64,000 nucleotides of DNA from RH-AL1 sp965198495 (GCA_965198495.1 CBDAPL010000002.1:248001-312000), one strand, 5' to 3'; positions 9,400-18,040 are shown, counted from the stretch's first letter. Notes: a model not told the origin generated them from the letters alone. Translations and numbers: made by a program.

Positions 9400-10530
9400 C
9401 TAGCGCTCGATGTCGACCAGCGAACGCGAGCTGGGGCGAAGCTCTCGCGTCAATCCCCAGTCCCGACAGATCTGCTTGCTCGAGTTGATCCCCGCCGGCA
9501 GGAAAAAGGGCGCCGGCGGCGTGCTGTCGTCGATCGGAACGCCATGTCCCATGCCGCGCACGCTATATTCGATGACGCTCGCGCGTCCGGAGGCGTCGCG
9601 CCAGGCGCGCCGGGTGACGGCGCCCGTGGTGTCCTCGCCAGGCGTTTGGCTTGCGACACCGTGAAGATCGGTCCACTGCTTCACGAGTTCGCCGGCGTTG
9701 ATCGGCTTGACAATTCTGTCAGCCGTTCCGTGCCAGATCGCGACACGCGGCCAGGCGCCCGCGTGCGACGAGGCGGCGCGTACGGTATCGCCCCAGATGC
9801 CGGGCTCCTTGATCTTGCCGGTCGACATGCTCTCGAACGCCTCCGCCATCGTCGCGGCGGTGCCGAAAGGCAGGCCGGCGACAATCGCACCGCCCGCGAA
9901 CATCTCGGGGTATGTCGCCAGCATCGCGCCGGCCATCGCACCACCAGCCGACAAACCCGTGATGAAGACGCGCTCGGGGTCGGCGCCGAAGGTCTCGACG
10001 GCCGTGTTTATCATAGCTTGTATGGAGGCGACCTCGCCCTCGCCGCGTCTGGTATCGCCCGGCTCGAACCAGCTGAAGCAGGTCTGCTGGTTGTTTTCCC
10101 GCTTCTGCTCAGGCAGCAACAGCAAAAAATCATCGCTCTGCGCCAGTCGCGACCAGCCGGACGATGCCGCGTACCCTTGCGCGGTCTGAGTGCAGCCATG
10201 CAAGGCGACCACGAGGGGCCGAAGCCCTGTCGGCGTGGCCGGCGTGCAGATCGCCATCCCCAGGTTGCCTGGATTGCGACCCAAGGCCTCCACGTATCGC
10301 ATGATAGGTTCGCGTTCGCCCGGACCAGAGGCTGCTTCTTCCCCAAATGGCGGGGCACCGATAAAGCTATCCATCCAAGCCTCGCCCAACCACTCCATGC
10401 CGCGAGTAGCTTCGTGGAAGACACGACGTTCATGTTGCACTGCAGCATAGAACGTTGCGCGGCGCCTTAAGTTTCGGGCGGGCGATATGTCGACGTTCGA
10501 CAGAGTTAAAGGAGCAGACGAAATGCCCAT
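9400..10530 (-). CDS. PHB depolymerase-family esterase (LpqC-like)
   Basis: This is an alpha/beta hydrolase of about 376 residues. The oxyanion motif LHGCTQ and the lipase box GLSAGGAM identify the esterase_phb (LpqC/PhaZ-like) family; IWHGTADRIV and GMGHGVPID supply the probable Asp and His. It may hydrolyse poly-3-hydroxybutyrate oligomers or feruloyl-type esters. No classical signal peptide is clear. The start is uncertain: the ATG at 10530 overlaps the divergent cupin start by 8 bp, and ATG 10398 (giving MEWLGEAW) would leave room for promoters. Confidence 0.85.
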   Translation of the reverse strand: MGISSAPLTLSNVDISPARNLRRRATFYAAVQHERRVFHEATRGMEWLGEAWMDSFIGAPPFGEEAASGPGEREPIMRYVEALGRNPGNLGMAICTPATPTGLRPLVVALHGCTQTAQGYAASSGWSRLAQSDDFLLLLPEQKRENNQQTCFSWFEPGDTRRGEGEVASIQAMINTAVETFGADPERVFITGLSAGGAMAGAMLATYPEMFAGGAIVAGLPFGTAATMAEAFESMSTGKIKEPGIWGDTVRAASSHAGAWPRVAIWHGTADRIVKPINAGELVKQWTDLHGVASQTPGEDTTGAVTRRAWRDASGRASVIEYSVRGMGHGVPIDDSTPPAPFFLPAGINSSKQICRDWGLTRELRPSSRSLVDIER

Positions 10531-10834
10531 GCTTCTGCATTGGGACGATCTCGAGGTCCAAAACCCCAGCGCGTCCGTTAGGAAACGGCGGCTTCAGGGA
10601 CGAGGCGCCGCGATCGTCGAAATCGCCCTCAAGGCCGGCACGAAAGCCGACCGGCACTCTCATTCCTTCGAGCAGTTCGTTCAGGTGATCTCCGGTCGTG
10701 GTGTTCTTGAAACCGCCGAGGGCGCCAAACCTTTCGCCGCCGGCAGCATATTCCATTTTCCCGCCGGAGCCTGGCACGCCGCCGTCTTCGAGGACGACAC
10801 GATTCTTGTCGAGACAAACCTCGAAGGATCGTGA
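10523..10834 (+). CDS. Small cupin-domain protein
   Basis: A single-domain cupin of 103 residues. The conserved beta-barrel metal motif appears as DRHSHSFEQFVQVISG, with a second half-motif FPAGAWHAAVFED. Such small cupins bind a metal and can be sugar-binding, dioxygenase-like or regulatory; no substrate is evident. ATG 10523 was chosen because AAAGGAG lies 8 bases upstream. The gene is divergent from the esterase and convergent with the OhrR-like regulator. Confidence 0.85.
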   Translation: MPMLLHWDDLEVQNPSASVRKRRLQGRGAAIVEIALKAGTKADRHSHSFEQFVQVISGRGVLETAEGAKPFAAGSIFHFPAGAWHAAVFEDDTILVETNLEGS

Positions 10835-10906
10835 CAGCCGGCTACGCGGATCACGCGATCAAGCATTGTTCAATAGCCGCCCAGGCTCACCATCGAACAT
10901 CCGAGA

Positions 10907-11368
10907 TCACACGGCTTCAGCCAACGTCGCGATCAACGCGTTGAGTTCGGTGCGAAGGTCCGCGATCTCCGCCTCGGACATCCTGAGCTGTTGGACAATC
11001 TCGCGGCGAACGCCCAGCGCCCTTTCGCGGAGCGCCCGACCGCCTGGGGTCAGGCTGATCTCCACTTCGCGCTCGTCCCGCAGGCGGCGCGTGCGCGTGA
11101 TCAGACCCGACGACTCGAGGCGTTTGAGGACCGGTGTCAACGTTCCGGAGTCCAGAGCCAGCGTCTTGCCGATCTCGGACACGTTGCGGCCATCCGTCTC
11201 CCAAAGCGCGAGAAGGATCAGATACTGCGGATACGTCAGCCCGAGAGCGTCAAGAAGGGGACGATAAGCCTTCTTGATCGCGTGTGCCGCGGAATAGAGA
11301 GAAAAGCACAATTGATTATCGAGACAGAGCGGATCCTGAACTTCGACGTCGTCGAGTGTCATTTCCAT
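10907..11368 (-). CDS. MarR/OhrR-family organic-peroxide-type regulator
   Basis: This MarR-type winged-helix protein is 153 residues long with the chosen ATG. The N-terminal segment LDNQLCFSLYSAAHAIKKAY carries the single Cys that in OhrR senses organic hydroperoxides, followed by LTYPQYLILLALWE and the recognition-helix and wing region (LDSGTLTPVLKRLESSGLI, RLRDERE). OhrR normally represses an adjacent ohr peroxidase gene; none is present within the window. Upstream ATG codons extend the frame to 11425, but the start near 11368 puts the Cys at about residue 21, as in known OhrR proteins. Confidence 0.88.
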   Translation of the reverse strand: MEMTLDDVEVQDPLCLDNQLCFSLYSAAHAIKKAYRPLLDALGLTYPQYLILLALWETDGRNVSEIGKTLALDSGTLTPVLKRLESSGLITRTRRLRDEREVEISLTPGGRALRERALGVRREIVQQLRMSEAEIADLRTELNALIATLAEAV

Positions 11369-11466
11369 ACTTGCTCGCATTGTGCGGTCCGCATCCAGGC
11401 GGGCCGGCCGCTGATACGGCGTCATGCGACTGTCTTAAAAACAGCGGCACTGACGTGCAATAGCCA

Positions 11467-12930
11467 TTATTGATCTATCATCGAAGCAATTTGATCGAGA
11501 AAAGTCTTCTCGTCTTCGAGCGTGCGCAGATCCAACAGGAACGCGCCGTTCGACACGCGCCCGATGACCGGTACGGGCAAACAGCGGAAGCGTTCGGCGA
11601 TCGTCTTGAGCCAGCGGCCGTCTCCCTTGCCGGGAAGAGGCGGCGAAAGCGCGATCGCCGCGGACGGCAGGGTCTCGAGGGGAAGCGCGCCGCTACCGAT
11701 CTGGCTGGCGCAATCCACGACCTCGACCTTCGCGATCCCGGCGAAAGCGTGCGCCACGCCGGCGACGACGCGCTCGGCCTGGGCGCGAATCTCGGCTTGC
11801 GTGCGGGTGAGGAGCCGCAGGGTGGGAAGGCGCTGCGCCAAGCGATCGGGTTCAAGGTAGAGGCGCAGGATCGCCTCCATAGCCGCGAAGGTCATCTTGT
11901 CGACACGAAGCGCCCGCTTGAGCGGATATCTGCGGATCTTGGCGATGAGATCCTTGCGGCCGGCGATGATGCCGCATTGTACGCCGCCGAGCAGTTTGTC
12001 GCCGGAGAAGGTCACGACGTCCGCGTGCCTGACCGCGTCCATCACAGTCGGCTCGCGCGGCAGGCCGTATGTCGCGAAGTCGATCAGATTGCCGCTGCCG
12101 AGATCGTCGAGCATCAGGATGCCCCTGTCGCGGCAGAGCGCGGCCAAATCGGCGTCCGATACCTCGGCTGTGAAGCCCTTGATCTCGTAATTCGACTGAT
12201 GGACCTTCATCGCCGCGACGGTGCGCGGGCCGATGGCATCAGCATAATCGCGCAGGTGCGTGCGGTTGGTGGTGCCGACCTCGACCATGCGGCAGCCGGC
12301 CCGCGCCATGACGTCGGGCACGCGAAACGCGCCGCCGATCTCGACGAGCTCGCCGCGCGAGACAAGCACCTCCTTCTTCGGCGCCAGCGCCGAGAGGACG
12401 AGCAGAACGGCGGCGGCATTGTTGTTGACGATGGTCGCCGCCTCGGCGCCGGTGATGCGGCAGATCAGCGACTCGACATGATCGTCGCGCTCACCCCGCT
12501 TGCCCGTCTCGATGTCGAATTCGAGATTGCTGGCCTGGGTCAAGACGCGCGCCACCGCGTCGGCCGCCTCTTGCGGCAGCAGCGCACGACCGAGGTTTGT
12601 ATGCAGCACGGTGCCGGTCAGGTTGAAGACGATCCGCAGCGATGGGGCGAAAAGCTTTTCGAGCGCGCGCGCCGCCCGCGCGGCAATGGCCGCCTCATCG
12701 TCGATCGGGGCGGCATCGATCGGGACGGCATCGATCGGGGCGGCATCGATCGGGGCGGCATCGATCGGGGCGGAACGAATCTGCGACAGGGCCTCGCGAA
12801 AGGCATGGAGGACGGCGGATCGACCGTAGCGTTCGATCAGCGCGCGGCCGTCATGGCTCGACAGCAGCCGGTCGACCGATGGGATCCGGTTTCGGGGTGG
12901 CCGGGCGGCGATGGACGTCATCGAGGTCAT
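11467..12930 (-). CDS. selA: L-seryl-tRNA(Sec) selenium transferase
   Basis: The 487-residue product is SelA, the PLP enzyme that converts Ser-tRNA(Sec) to Sec-tRNA(Sec) with selenophosphate. Diagnostic blocks are present: NLTGTVLHTNLGRALL, CRITGAEAATIVNNNAAAVL, SRGELVEIGGAFR, TFSGDKLLGG with the PLP lysine, and QIGSGALP near the end. A repeat linker (APIDA units) separates the tRNA-binding N-terminal domain from the catalytic core. The start at ATG 12930 follows AAGGAG; another ATG lies at 12954. The gene is downstream of selC and a thioredoxin gene on the same strand. No selB or selD is in the window. Confidence 0.96.
   Translation of the reverse strand: MTSMTSIAARPPRNRIPSVDRLLSSHDGRALIERYGRSAVLHAFREALSQIRSAPIDAAPIDAAPIDAVPIDAAPIDDEAAIAARAARALEKLFAPSLRIVFNLTGTVLHTNLGRALLPQEAADAVARVLTQASNLEFDIETGKRGERDDHVESLICRITGAEAATIVNNNAAAVLLVLSALAPKKEVLVSRGELVEIGGAFRVPDVMARAGCRMVEVGTTNRTHLRDYADAIGPRTVAAMKVHQSNYEIKGFTAEVSDADLAALCRDRGILMLDDLGSGNLIDFATYGLPREPTVMDAVRHADVVTFSGDKLLGGVQCGIIAGRKDLIAKIRRYPLKRALRVDKMTFAAMEAILRLYLEPDRLAQRLPTLRLLTRTQAEIRAQAERVVAGVAHAFAGIAKVEVVDCASQIGSGALPLETLPSAAIALSPPLPGKGDGRWLKTIAERFRCLPVPVIGRVSNGAFLLDLRTLEDEKTFLDQIASMIDQ
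12700..12774. repeat. 15-bp tandem repeat within selA (5 units)
   Basis: Five consecutive 15-bp units built on ATCGATCGGGGCGGC run from 12700 to 12774, with single-base variants in the first, second and last. The period is a multiple of three, so the reading frame is kept, and the array encodes the A/V-P-I-D-A repeats in the SelA linker. Copy number could vary between strains without destroying the gene. Confidence 0.95.
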
Positions 12931-13019
12931 CGGCGTCTCCTTTACGGGGTTCATCGAAGATCGCCGAGATTTTGGCAAGTCCGCCGATCGCACCTGGAAT
13001 CGCACCTGGACAGGCACCC

Positions 13020-13583
13020 TCACAGCCAAGCGGCGATCGCGCCGGGATCCTCGCTCGACCAGTCGATCGAGCCTTTCACGTAGCCGATGACGAGGCCGCC
13101 GCGGCCACGGAAGAAAGTGATCGGCATGCCGAACTTCTGGTATGGCGAGCGCACCCCGCCGCCCGAGGGCGCGGCAAGAGCGTCGCCGTCGCGATCGTAA
13201 AAGAGGGGCATGCTGCCGGTCTCGATAGAGGCGGCCTCCCGTCGGACGATTGCAAACGGCGCATCGTCGACGTTGATGGCGACAACATCGATACCTCGCC
13301 GCGCGAAAGCTTGAAGGCGCTTCGCCAGCAGCGGGAGATCGGTCCTACAGGCCGGACACCATGTCGCCCAAAGCGCGACAATCGTCGCGTGGTCAGCGCC
13401 GAAACGGACGGGTCGTCCGGCGCCGTCGAGAAGTTGCGTCGCCGATGTTGGGACTGGCGGCTCGAAACGGATCAGGCGCTCCGCGAGCGGCGTCTCGTCG
13501 GCGCTTGCGCCTGGTATCAGGAGCGCGCCCCAAAGGAGGGCGAAGATCTCACGTCGCGACGGTATCGACCGCGAGGCGTTCAA
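13020..13583 (-). CDS. TlpA/ResA-like thioredoxin-fold protein
   Basis: The product of about 187 residues is a predicted periplasmic thioredoxin-fold protein. The N-terminus has a twin-arginine-like motif (SRREIF), a hydrophobic stretch and an AlaSerAla cleavage region, then the redox site WCPAC in WATWCPACRT and a conserved cis-Pro region (GMPITFF). No ATG fits: TTG 13583 follows AGGAG by five bases, and longer frames would run through the selC tRNA gene. It lies 32 bp downstream of selC and about 90 bp upstream of selA, suggesting one transcript. A thiol-disulfide reductase role is family knowledge; a link to selenium metabolism is inference. Confidence 0.85.
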   Translation of the reverse strand: MNASRSIPSRREIFALLWGALLIPGASADETPLAERLIRFEPPVPTSATQLLDGAGRPVRFGADHATIVALWATWCPACRTDLPLLAKRLQAFARRGIDVVAINVDDAPFAIVRREAASIETGSMPLFYDRDGDALAAPSGGGVRSPYQKFGMPITFFRGRGGLVIGYVKGSIDWSSEDPGAIAAWL

Positions 13584-13615
13584 AAAGTCTCCTGCCGGCC
13601 GGATGCGCTGGTTGG

Positions 13616-13712
13616 TGGCGGAAGAGAGTGGGAGTCGAACCCACCAAAGACCGCCTGGCGGCCCCTCCCGGATTTGAAGTCCGGACGCCCCACCGGGGAA
13701 CGCATCTCCTCC
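13616..13712 (-). tRNA. selC: tRNA-Sec (anticodon TCA)
   Basis: A 97-nt selenocysteine tRNA reads on the minus strand, with CCA encoded at 13616-13618. The acceptor stem is 8 bp (GGAGGAGA with TCTCTTCC, one G-T pair), as expected for bacterial tRNA-Sec. The anticodon stem CCGGA/TCCGG encloses loop CTTCAAA with anticodon TCA. A long variable arm (GGCCGCC/GGCGGTC) and a T arm (GTGGG, loop TTCGACT, CCCAC) are all present. It decodes UGA as Sec in mRNAs with a SECIS element. It stands at the head of the tlpA-like/selA gene set. Confidence 0.95.
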
Positions 13713-13788
13713 ATCGCGCGAAGCGCGAGACGCACCAAGCCCGAGCTGACCTCCTCGCGCAAGTCCCATCCGAGAGGGGAACGACCGA

Positions 13789-14325
13789 TCAGACTTTACG
13801 CACCTTCGGCTCCGAGGGATGGACAGGGTGAAAGGTGATTGGTCCGATGCCGCAGATCGCGATCACGACCGGCTCCTTTTCGCCGGCCTTCACGCCGTCG
13901 TAATGGCTCGTGCGCGCCACGCGATGGACGAAGCTGCCGGCCGGCACCGGCACAGTCGAGGTCGGATCGAAGTCATCGCCGCTGGTCACCCACCACGTCC
14001 CCGACACGACCACGCAGAGCCGGTCGGTTTCGTAATAATGCGGGGCGCTCATCCAACCCGGATACCACTTGGTCAGGTTCAAATAGATGCCCGGATCGGC
14101 GCTCTTCGAGAAGAGATGCGCCTCCTCGACCGAGCGCGGCGGCGCGCCGAGCGCCGGCTTGAAATCGATGTCCTTGCCCGGAACGATGATCGTCTTGGTG
14201 GGATCGGGTGCGGCCTGCGCGCGCGACGTCGCGAGCAGTTGCGGCATCGCCGCCAGGAGGAAGGGCGCGATCAGCATGTCGCGCCGGGTGTTCGCGGGTG
14301 CGCTATCGTTTGCGTTCGTAGGCAA
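13789..14325 (-). CDS. Exported cupin-domain protein with Tat-like signal
   Basis: The product is about 178 residues from TTG 14325. It has a twin-arginine signal (NTRRDMLIAPFLLAAMPQLL, cleavage after an AlaGlnAla) and a cupin barrel: PHYYETDRLCVVVSGTWWV, then PVPAGSFVHRVARTSHYDG. Cupins of this kind bind a metal in the periplasm; the substrate is unknown. A longer frame to ATG 14439 runs through a 10-bp repeat and is unlike signal peptides, so the TTG preceded by GAGGCG is preferred. ATG 14271 (the M of RRDML) would break the Tat motif. Confidence 0.75.
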   Translation of the reverse strand: MPTNANDSAPANTRRDMLIAPFLLAAMPQLLATSRAQAAPDPTKTIIVPGKDIDFKPALGAPPRSVEEAHLFSKSADPGIYLNLTKWYPGWMSAPHYYETDRLCVVVSGTWWVTSGDDFDPTSTVPVPAGSFVHRVARTSHYDGVKAGEKEPVVIAICGIGPITFHPVHPSEPKVRKV

Positions 14326-14725
14326 TGTCTGACGCCTCGTGCGATGCGGTGCGTCGGGAAGCGGCGGATGCACGGCGCGGTTCCCGCCGATCCCGTCCGA
14401 TCCTGTCCGATCCTGTCCCGTCGTCGTTCGATTGCGCATCGAAAGTCGTCAGAGCGAAGCGAGGACCCACGGCAGGTGCCTGTTGACCACGTCCGTTTGC
14501 TCGAGCGGGCTCACTTGCGAGGCGGTCTCAGATCAACGGCGCATGTCCGCTTCAGTGTTCGGCTTCTCGTCCTTTGAACCGCTTAGATGGCGCGTCGCAG
14601 ACCGCCGCCTGAGGTCCAACCCGGACGCCGCGTCGAGGCGTCGATCGGCTGAAAGCGTCGTGTTTTATCGATCTCTTGCTGCTGGCGGAAACCTTCGACT
14701 CAGAGAGCGGTTGCGGCCCTCTTCC
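14326..14725. other. Intergenic region with 10-bp repeat
   Basis: About 400 bp between the divergent exported-cupin gene and the 99-residue gene. It contains three 10-bp units of CCGATCCTGT (first with C for T) at 14387-14416. I see no convincing promoter, RNA or conserved reading frame; the open frames here look like non-coding translation. Confidence 0.6.
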
Positions 14726-15025
14726 ATGACCATAGGAGAGCTGGTGCAGGCTTCGCGCCGTCTCAATACGGGCTCCAACATGATCATCGAACGCATCACC
14801 GCCATCAGCGTCATCCCGCCTAAAGTGATCCTGACGAAAGTGCCGATCGGCCGGATCTCTTACGAAGTCGAAACAACGCACATCGTAGGATCCGGCGAGC
14901 GGCAGATACCGGAAGGGGCAACGGGAACAGTCCTCGAGGAGTGCTATAGCGACATTGAGGTCGGCCTCTACTCACCCAGGGATCTCATCGTGTTCGCGCA
15001 GCAATCGAAGACGCTCCCTCGATAA
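14726..15025 (+). CDS. Hypothetical protein (99 aa)
   Basis: No family is recognised. The C-terminal 80 residues are beta-rich and hydrophobic in alternation (IERITAISVIPPKVILTKV, then ISYEVETTHIVGSG), suggesting a small barrel or sandwich; there is no signal peptide. ATG 14780 is a strong alternative start and would give 81 residues beginning MIIERIT. Codon usage fits the neighbourhood. It is followed by an aldo/keto reductase about 90 bp downstream. Confidence 0.55.
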   Translation: MTIGELVQASRRLNTGSNMIIERITAISVIPPKVILTKVPIGRISYEVETTHIVGSGERQIPEGATGTVLEECYSDIEVGLYSPRDLIVFAQQSKTLPR

Positions 15026-15118
15026 GGCGCCGGCTCGACGTGTCGCAAGTGGAAGCCGCGAGCGACCGCACTAAATGCGGTGATACCGGCCCTTCCTTGG
15101 CCGAGGGACGTTTCCACC

Positions 15119-16168
15119 ATGCGCATGAACAAACTCGGCCACACCGGTCTCTTCGTCTCCGAACTCTGCCTCGGCACCATGACGTTCGGCGGCGGCGGGG
15201 ACATGTGGGGCAAGATCGGCAGCCTGCAGCAGGACGAGGCGGATAAGCTCGTCGGTCGGGCGCTCGAGGCCGGCATCAACTTCCTCGATACGGCCGATGT
15301 CTACGCCGGCGGACGCTCCGAGGAGATCACCGGCCAGGCGATCCGCAACCTGAAGGTGCCGCGTGACGAGATCGTCGTCGCCACCAAAGTCTACGGCACG
15401 ATGGGCAAGGGCGCCAACGGCCGCGGCCTGTCGCGCGTGCATATCATCGAGGGCGTCAAGGCGAGCCTGCGGCGCATGCAGCTCGATCACATCGATCTCT
15501 ACCAGGTGCACGGCTTCGACCTGGCGACGCCAATCGAAGAGACGGTGCGCGCGCTCGACATCCTCGTGCAGCACGGACACGTACGCTATGTCGGCGCGTC
15601 GAACTGGGCGGCCTGGCAGATCGTCAAGGCACTCGGCATCGCCGACAAACACGGGCTGGCACGCTTCGAGTCGCTGCAGGCCTACTACACGCTCGCGACG
15701 CGCGAGCTGGAGCGCGAGATCGTGCCGATGCTGCTCAGCGAGAAAGTCGGGCTGATGGTCTGGAGCCCTCTGTCGGGCGGCCTGCTCAGCGGCAAGTACA
15801 CGCGCGACATGGCCGCGTCCGACCAGGGCTCGCGCCGCGTCGCCTTCGACTTCCCACCCGTCGACAAGGGCCGCGCCTTCGATTGCATCGACGCGATGCG
15901 GCCGATGGCGGAGACGCGCGGAGTGTCGATCGCGCAGATCGCGCTCGCCTGGCTGCTGCATCAGCGGGTGGTGACCAGCGTCATCGTCGGCGCCAAAAGG
16001 GTCGACCAGCTCGAAGACAACATCGCGGCGTCCGACATCGTCCTGACGAGCGACGAACTGGCGAGCCTCGGCACGGTCAGCGCGCTCGCGACCGAATACC
16101 CGCAGTGGATGCTTGAAAGGCAGGGCGAGGCGCGCGCCAAGCAGCTCGCCGACTCGCGCCATCGCTGA
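15119..16168 (+). CDS. Aldo/keto reductase
   Basis: The 349-residue TIM-barrel NADPH oxidoreductase has the usual catalytic set: DTADVYAGGRSE (Asp and Tyr), VVATKVYG (Lys) and LYQVHGFD (His). The C-terminal SVIVGAKRVDQLEDN binds the cofactor. It reduces aldehydes or ketones; it resembles the YhdN/AKR11-type group, substrate unknown. ATG 15119 follows a GAGGGA element and begins the conserved MNKLGHTGLFVSELCLGTM region; an upstream start at 15080 is less likely. Confidence 0.93.
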   Translation: MRMNKLGHTGLFVSELCLGTMTFGGGGDMWGKIGSLQQDEADKLVGRALEAGINFLDTADVYAGGRSEEITGQAIRNLKVPRDEIVVATKVYGTMGKGANGRGLSRVHIIEGVKASLRRMQLDHIDLYQVHGFDLATPIEETVRALDILVQHGHVRYVGASNWAAWQIVKALGIADKHGLARFESLQAYYTLATRELEREIVPMLLSEKVGLMVWSPLSGGLLSGKYTRDMAASDQGSRRVAFDFPPVDKGRAFDCIDAMRPMAETRGVSIAQIALAWLLHQRVVTSVIVGAKRVDQLEDNIAASDIVLTSDELASLGTVSALATEYPQWMLERQGEARAKQLADSRHR

Positions 16169-16172
16169 GCGC

Positions 16173-17213
16173 TCAGCCCAGCAGAAAGTCGAGCGCCGCC
16201 TTGCGGAAGGCTTCGGGGGCCTCGAGATGGGGCACGTGGCCCACGTCGGGCACAGTGACGAGGCTGCCTTTGCGCAGGTCCCTGACGGCTGCCGGCGCCG
16301 CCTCGGGGATCGACGGCATCTTCGCCGCCATGTCGGGCGAGGCGTAATGCTTCAGCGGCGCCGACGTGTCTCTCTCGCCGACGATCATCAGGGTTTGCGC
16401 GCGTATATCCTGGTATTGGTCGCGCTGCGGCTCGCGATAGATCATCTGATAGGTCAAGGCGCTCGCGCGGCAAAAGCGCTCGTATTCGCCGCTCTGCGCG
16501 ACGCGCATCCGCCATTCGACGAAGGGCTCCATCGCCGCCGCCGGCAGCACAGGGAAGAAATTGCGGACGAAGGCACGGTAGCTCGCGACGGTCTGGCGGC
16601 GTTCGGCGGCGACGAGAGTCTCGGTCGTCTGCGCAGGGATGAAGCGGCGGTAATCGACCAGCCCGATCGGATCCTCGAGGATCAGCTTGTCGACCCTGTC
16701 CGGGTGAGCGGCCGCGAGCCGAACGGCCAGCATGCCGCCGGTGGAATGGCCGATGAAGGAGGCTTTGCCGATCTGCATCCCCCCGAGAACGTTCAAGGTG
16801 AGGCCGGCAAGCAGGTCGAAGGAATAGGCGATGTCCGGCTTGGCGGATTTGTTGAAGCCGATCTGGTCGGGCACGACGACCTGGAAACCGGCTGCCGCGA
16901 GGTCGCCGATCGGACGAGCCCAGTACGACGAATCGAAGTTCTTGCCGTGCAGCAGGACGATCGTTCGCCCGTTCGATTTTGCGCTCGGGGCGATCACCAT
17001 ATAGGCCATGCGGAGAGCTTGATCGGCGATCGTGCATTGCGACCATCGGATCGGGGCCGGATAGGGCCACGTCTCGAGACCGATGCCGAGCGGCGCGTCA
17101 TAGTGATCGGGCAGGACGGCCAGAGGCGGCTTCGTCGGCGTCGCCGCTCCCGCCGCCGTCGGCAAAGCGATGGTCGCGGCAAGCGGCAACAGCGTTTGGC
17201 GGCGGGACATCAT
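16173..17213 (-). CDS. Exported alpha/beta-fold hydrolase
   Basis: The product of about 346 residues has an N-terminal export signal (MMSRRQTLLPLAATIALP, twin Arg, cleavage near AAGAA). The alpha/beta hydrolase core shows LLHGKNFDSSYW (oxyanion), GHSTGGM (nucleophile Ser) and VPDVGHVPHLEAPE (catalytic His). Such enzymes hydrolyse esters, lactones or C-C bonds in the periplasm; the substrate is unknown. It is convergent with the aldo/keto reductase. The start is the MM pair at 17213/17210 with AAGG upstream. Confidence 0.88.
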   Translation of the reverse strand: MMSRRQTLLPLAATIALPTAAGAATPTKPPLAVLPDHYDAPLGIGLETWPYPAPIRWSQCTIADQALRMAYMVIAPSAKSNGRTIVLLHGKNFDSSYWARPIGDLAAAGFQVVVPDQIGFNKSAKPDIAYSFDLLAGLTLNVLGGMQIGKASFIGHSTGGMLAVRLAAAHPDRVDKLILEDPIGLVDYRRFIPAQTTETLVAAERRQTVASYRAFVRNFFPVLPAAAMEPFVEWRMRVAQSGEYERFCRASALTYQMIYREPQRDQYQDIRAQTLMIVGERDTSAPLKHYASPDMAAKMPSIPEAAPAAVRDLRKGSLVTVPDVGHVPHLEAPEAFRKAALDFLLG

Positions 17214-17361
17214 GCGAGACACCTTGAGGAAACACCATGAGTAGAGCCGACGCGCGGCAGGACCGGCTCCTAGAGATCGCCAGCTCATACCAGGGCAGGA
17301 GCAAAGCCCCCATTCAAGAAAAGTTTGAACACTGGTACCCGAGGCTGATCGAGCCTCGCCG

Positions 17362-18033
17362 GTGACCGCCGCAAGCGAGACGATCGAGCGCCTCGACACG
17401 GTGCGCGTGCGCATCGCCCGTGCCGCCCGCGATTGCGATCGCGATCCCGGCGCCGTCACGCTCGTCTGCGTCTCCAAGACGTTCGATGCCGAAGCGATCG
17501 TGCCGGTGCTCGAGGCGGGCGAGCGGGTCTACGGCGAGAACCGGGTTCAGGAGGCACAGGGCAAATGGCCGGCCCTGCGCGAGCGCTACGCCGACGTCGC
17601 CCTTCATCTCATCGGCCCGCTGCAGTCGAACAAGGCGGAAGACGCGGTGTCGCTGTTCGACGTGATCGAGACGGTGGACCGGCCGAAGATCGCGGGCGCG
17701 CTGGCTCGGGCCATCCAGAAGGTGGGGCGGCATCCGCACCTCTACGTCCAGGTCAACACCGGCGCCGAGCCGCAGAAAGCCGGCGTGCTGCCGCAGGCGG
17801 CCGACGCGTTCCTCGCCTCGTGCCGCGACGAGCATGGGCTGGCAGTCGCCGGCTTGATGTGCATCCCGCCGGTCGACGATCAGGCGTCGCCGCATTTCGC
17901 GCTGCTCGCCAAGATCGCGGCGCGCAACGGCATCGCCGGTCTCTCGATGGGCATGAGCTCAGACTTCGAGCTCGCCATCCAGCTCGGCGCGACGCACGTG
18001 CGGGTCGGCAGCGCGATCTTCGGGGCGCGATAG
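17362..18033 (+). CDS. YggS-family PLP homeostasis protein
   Basis: The 223-residue product belongs to the YggS/PROSC (PLPBP) family, which binds PLP without known catalysis and balances vitamin B6 and amino-acid pools. Signature blocks: LVCVSKTF with the PLP lysine, YGENRVQEAQGKWP, LHLIGPLQSNKAED and GLSMGMSSDFELAI, then HVRVGSAIFG at the end. GTG start at 17362. It is convergent with the L,D-transpeptidase gene. Confidence 0.95.
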   Translation: MTAASETIERLDTVRVRIARAARDCDRDPGAVTLVCVSKTFDAEAIVPVLEAGERVYGENRVQEAQGKWPALRERYADVALHLIGPLQSNKAEDAVSLFDVIETVDRPKIAGALARAIQKVGRHPHLYVQVNTGAEPQKAGVLPQAADAFLASCRDEHGLAVAGLMCIPPVDDQASPHFALLAKIAARNGIAGLSMGMSSDFELAIQLGATHVRVGSAIFGAR

Positions 18034-18040
18034 AGGCGGC

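Noticed and set aside
11470..13083. 537-codon plus-strand open frame opposite selA
   Set aside because: It is the antisense of a clear selA and shows charged, repetitive composition typical of shadow frames in GC-rich DNA.
13584..13769. N-terminal extension of the thioredoxin-like gene
   Set aside because: It would translate the selC tRNA gene; TTG 13583 has a good ribosome binding site.
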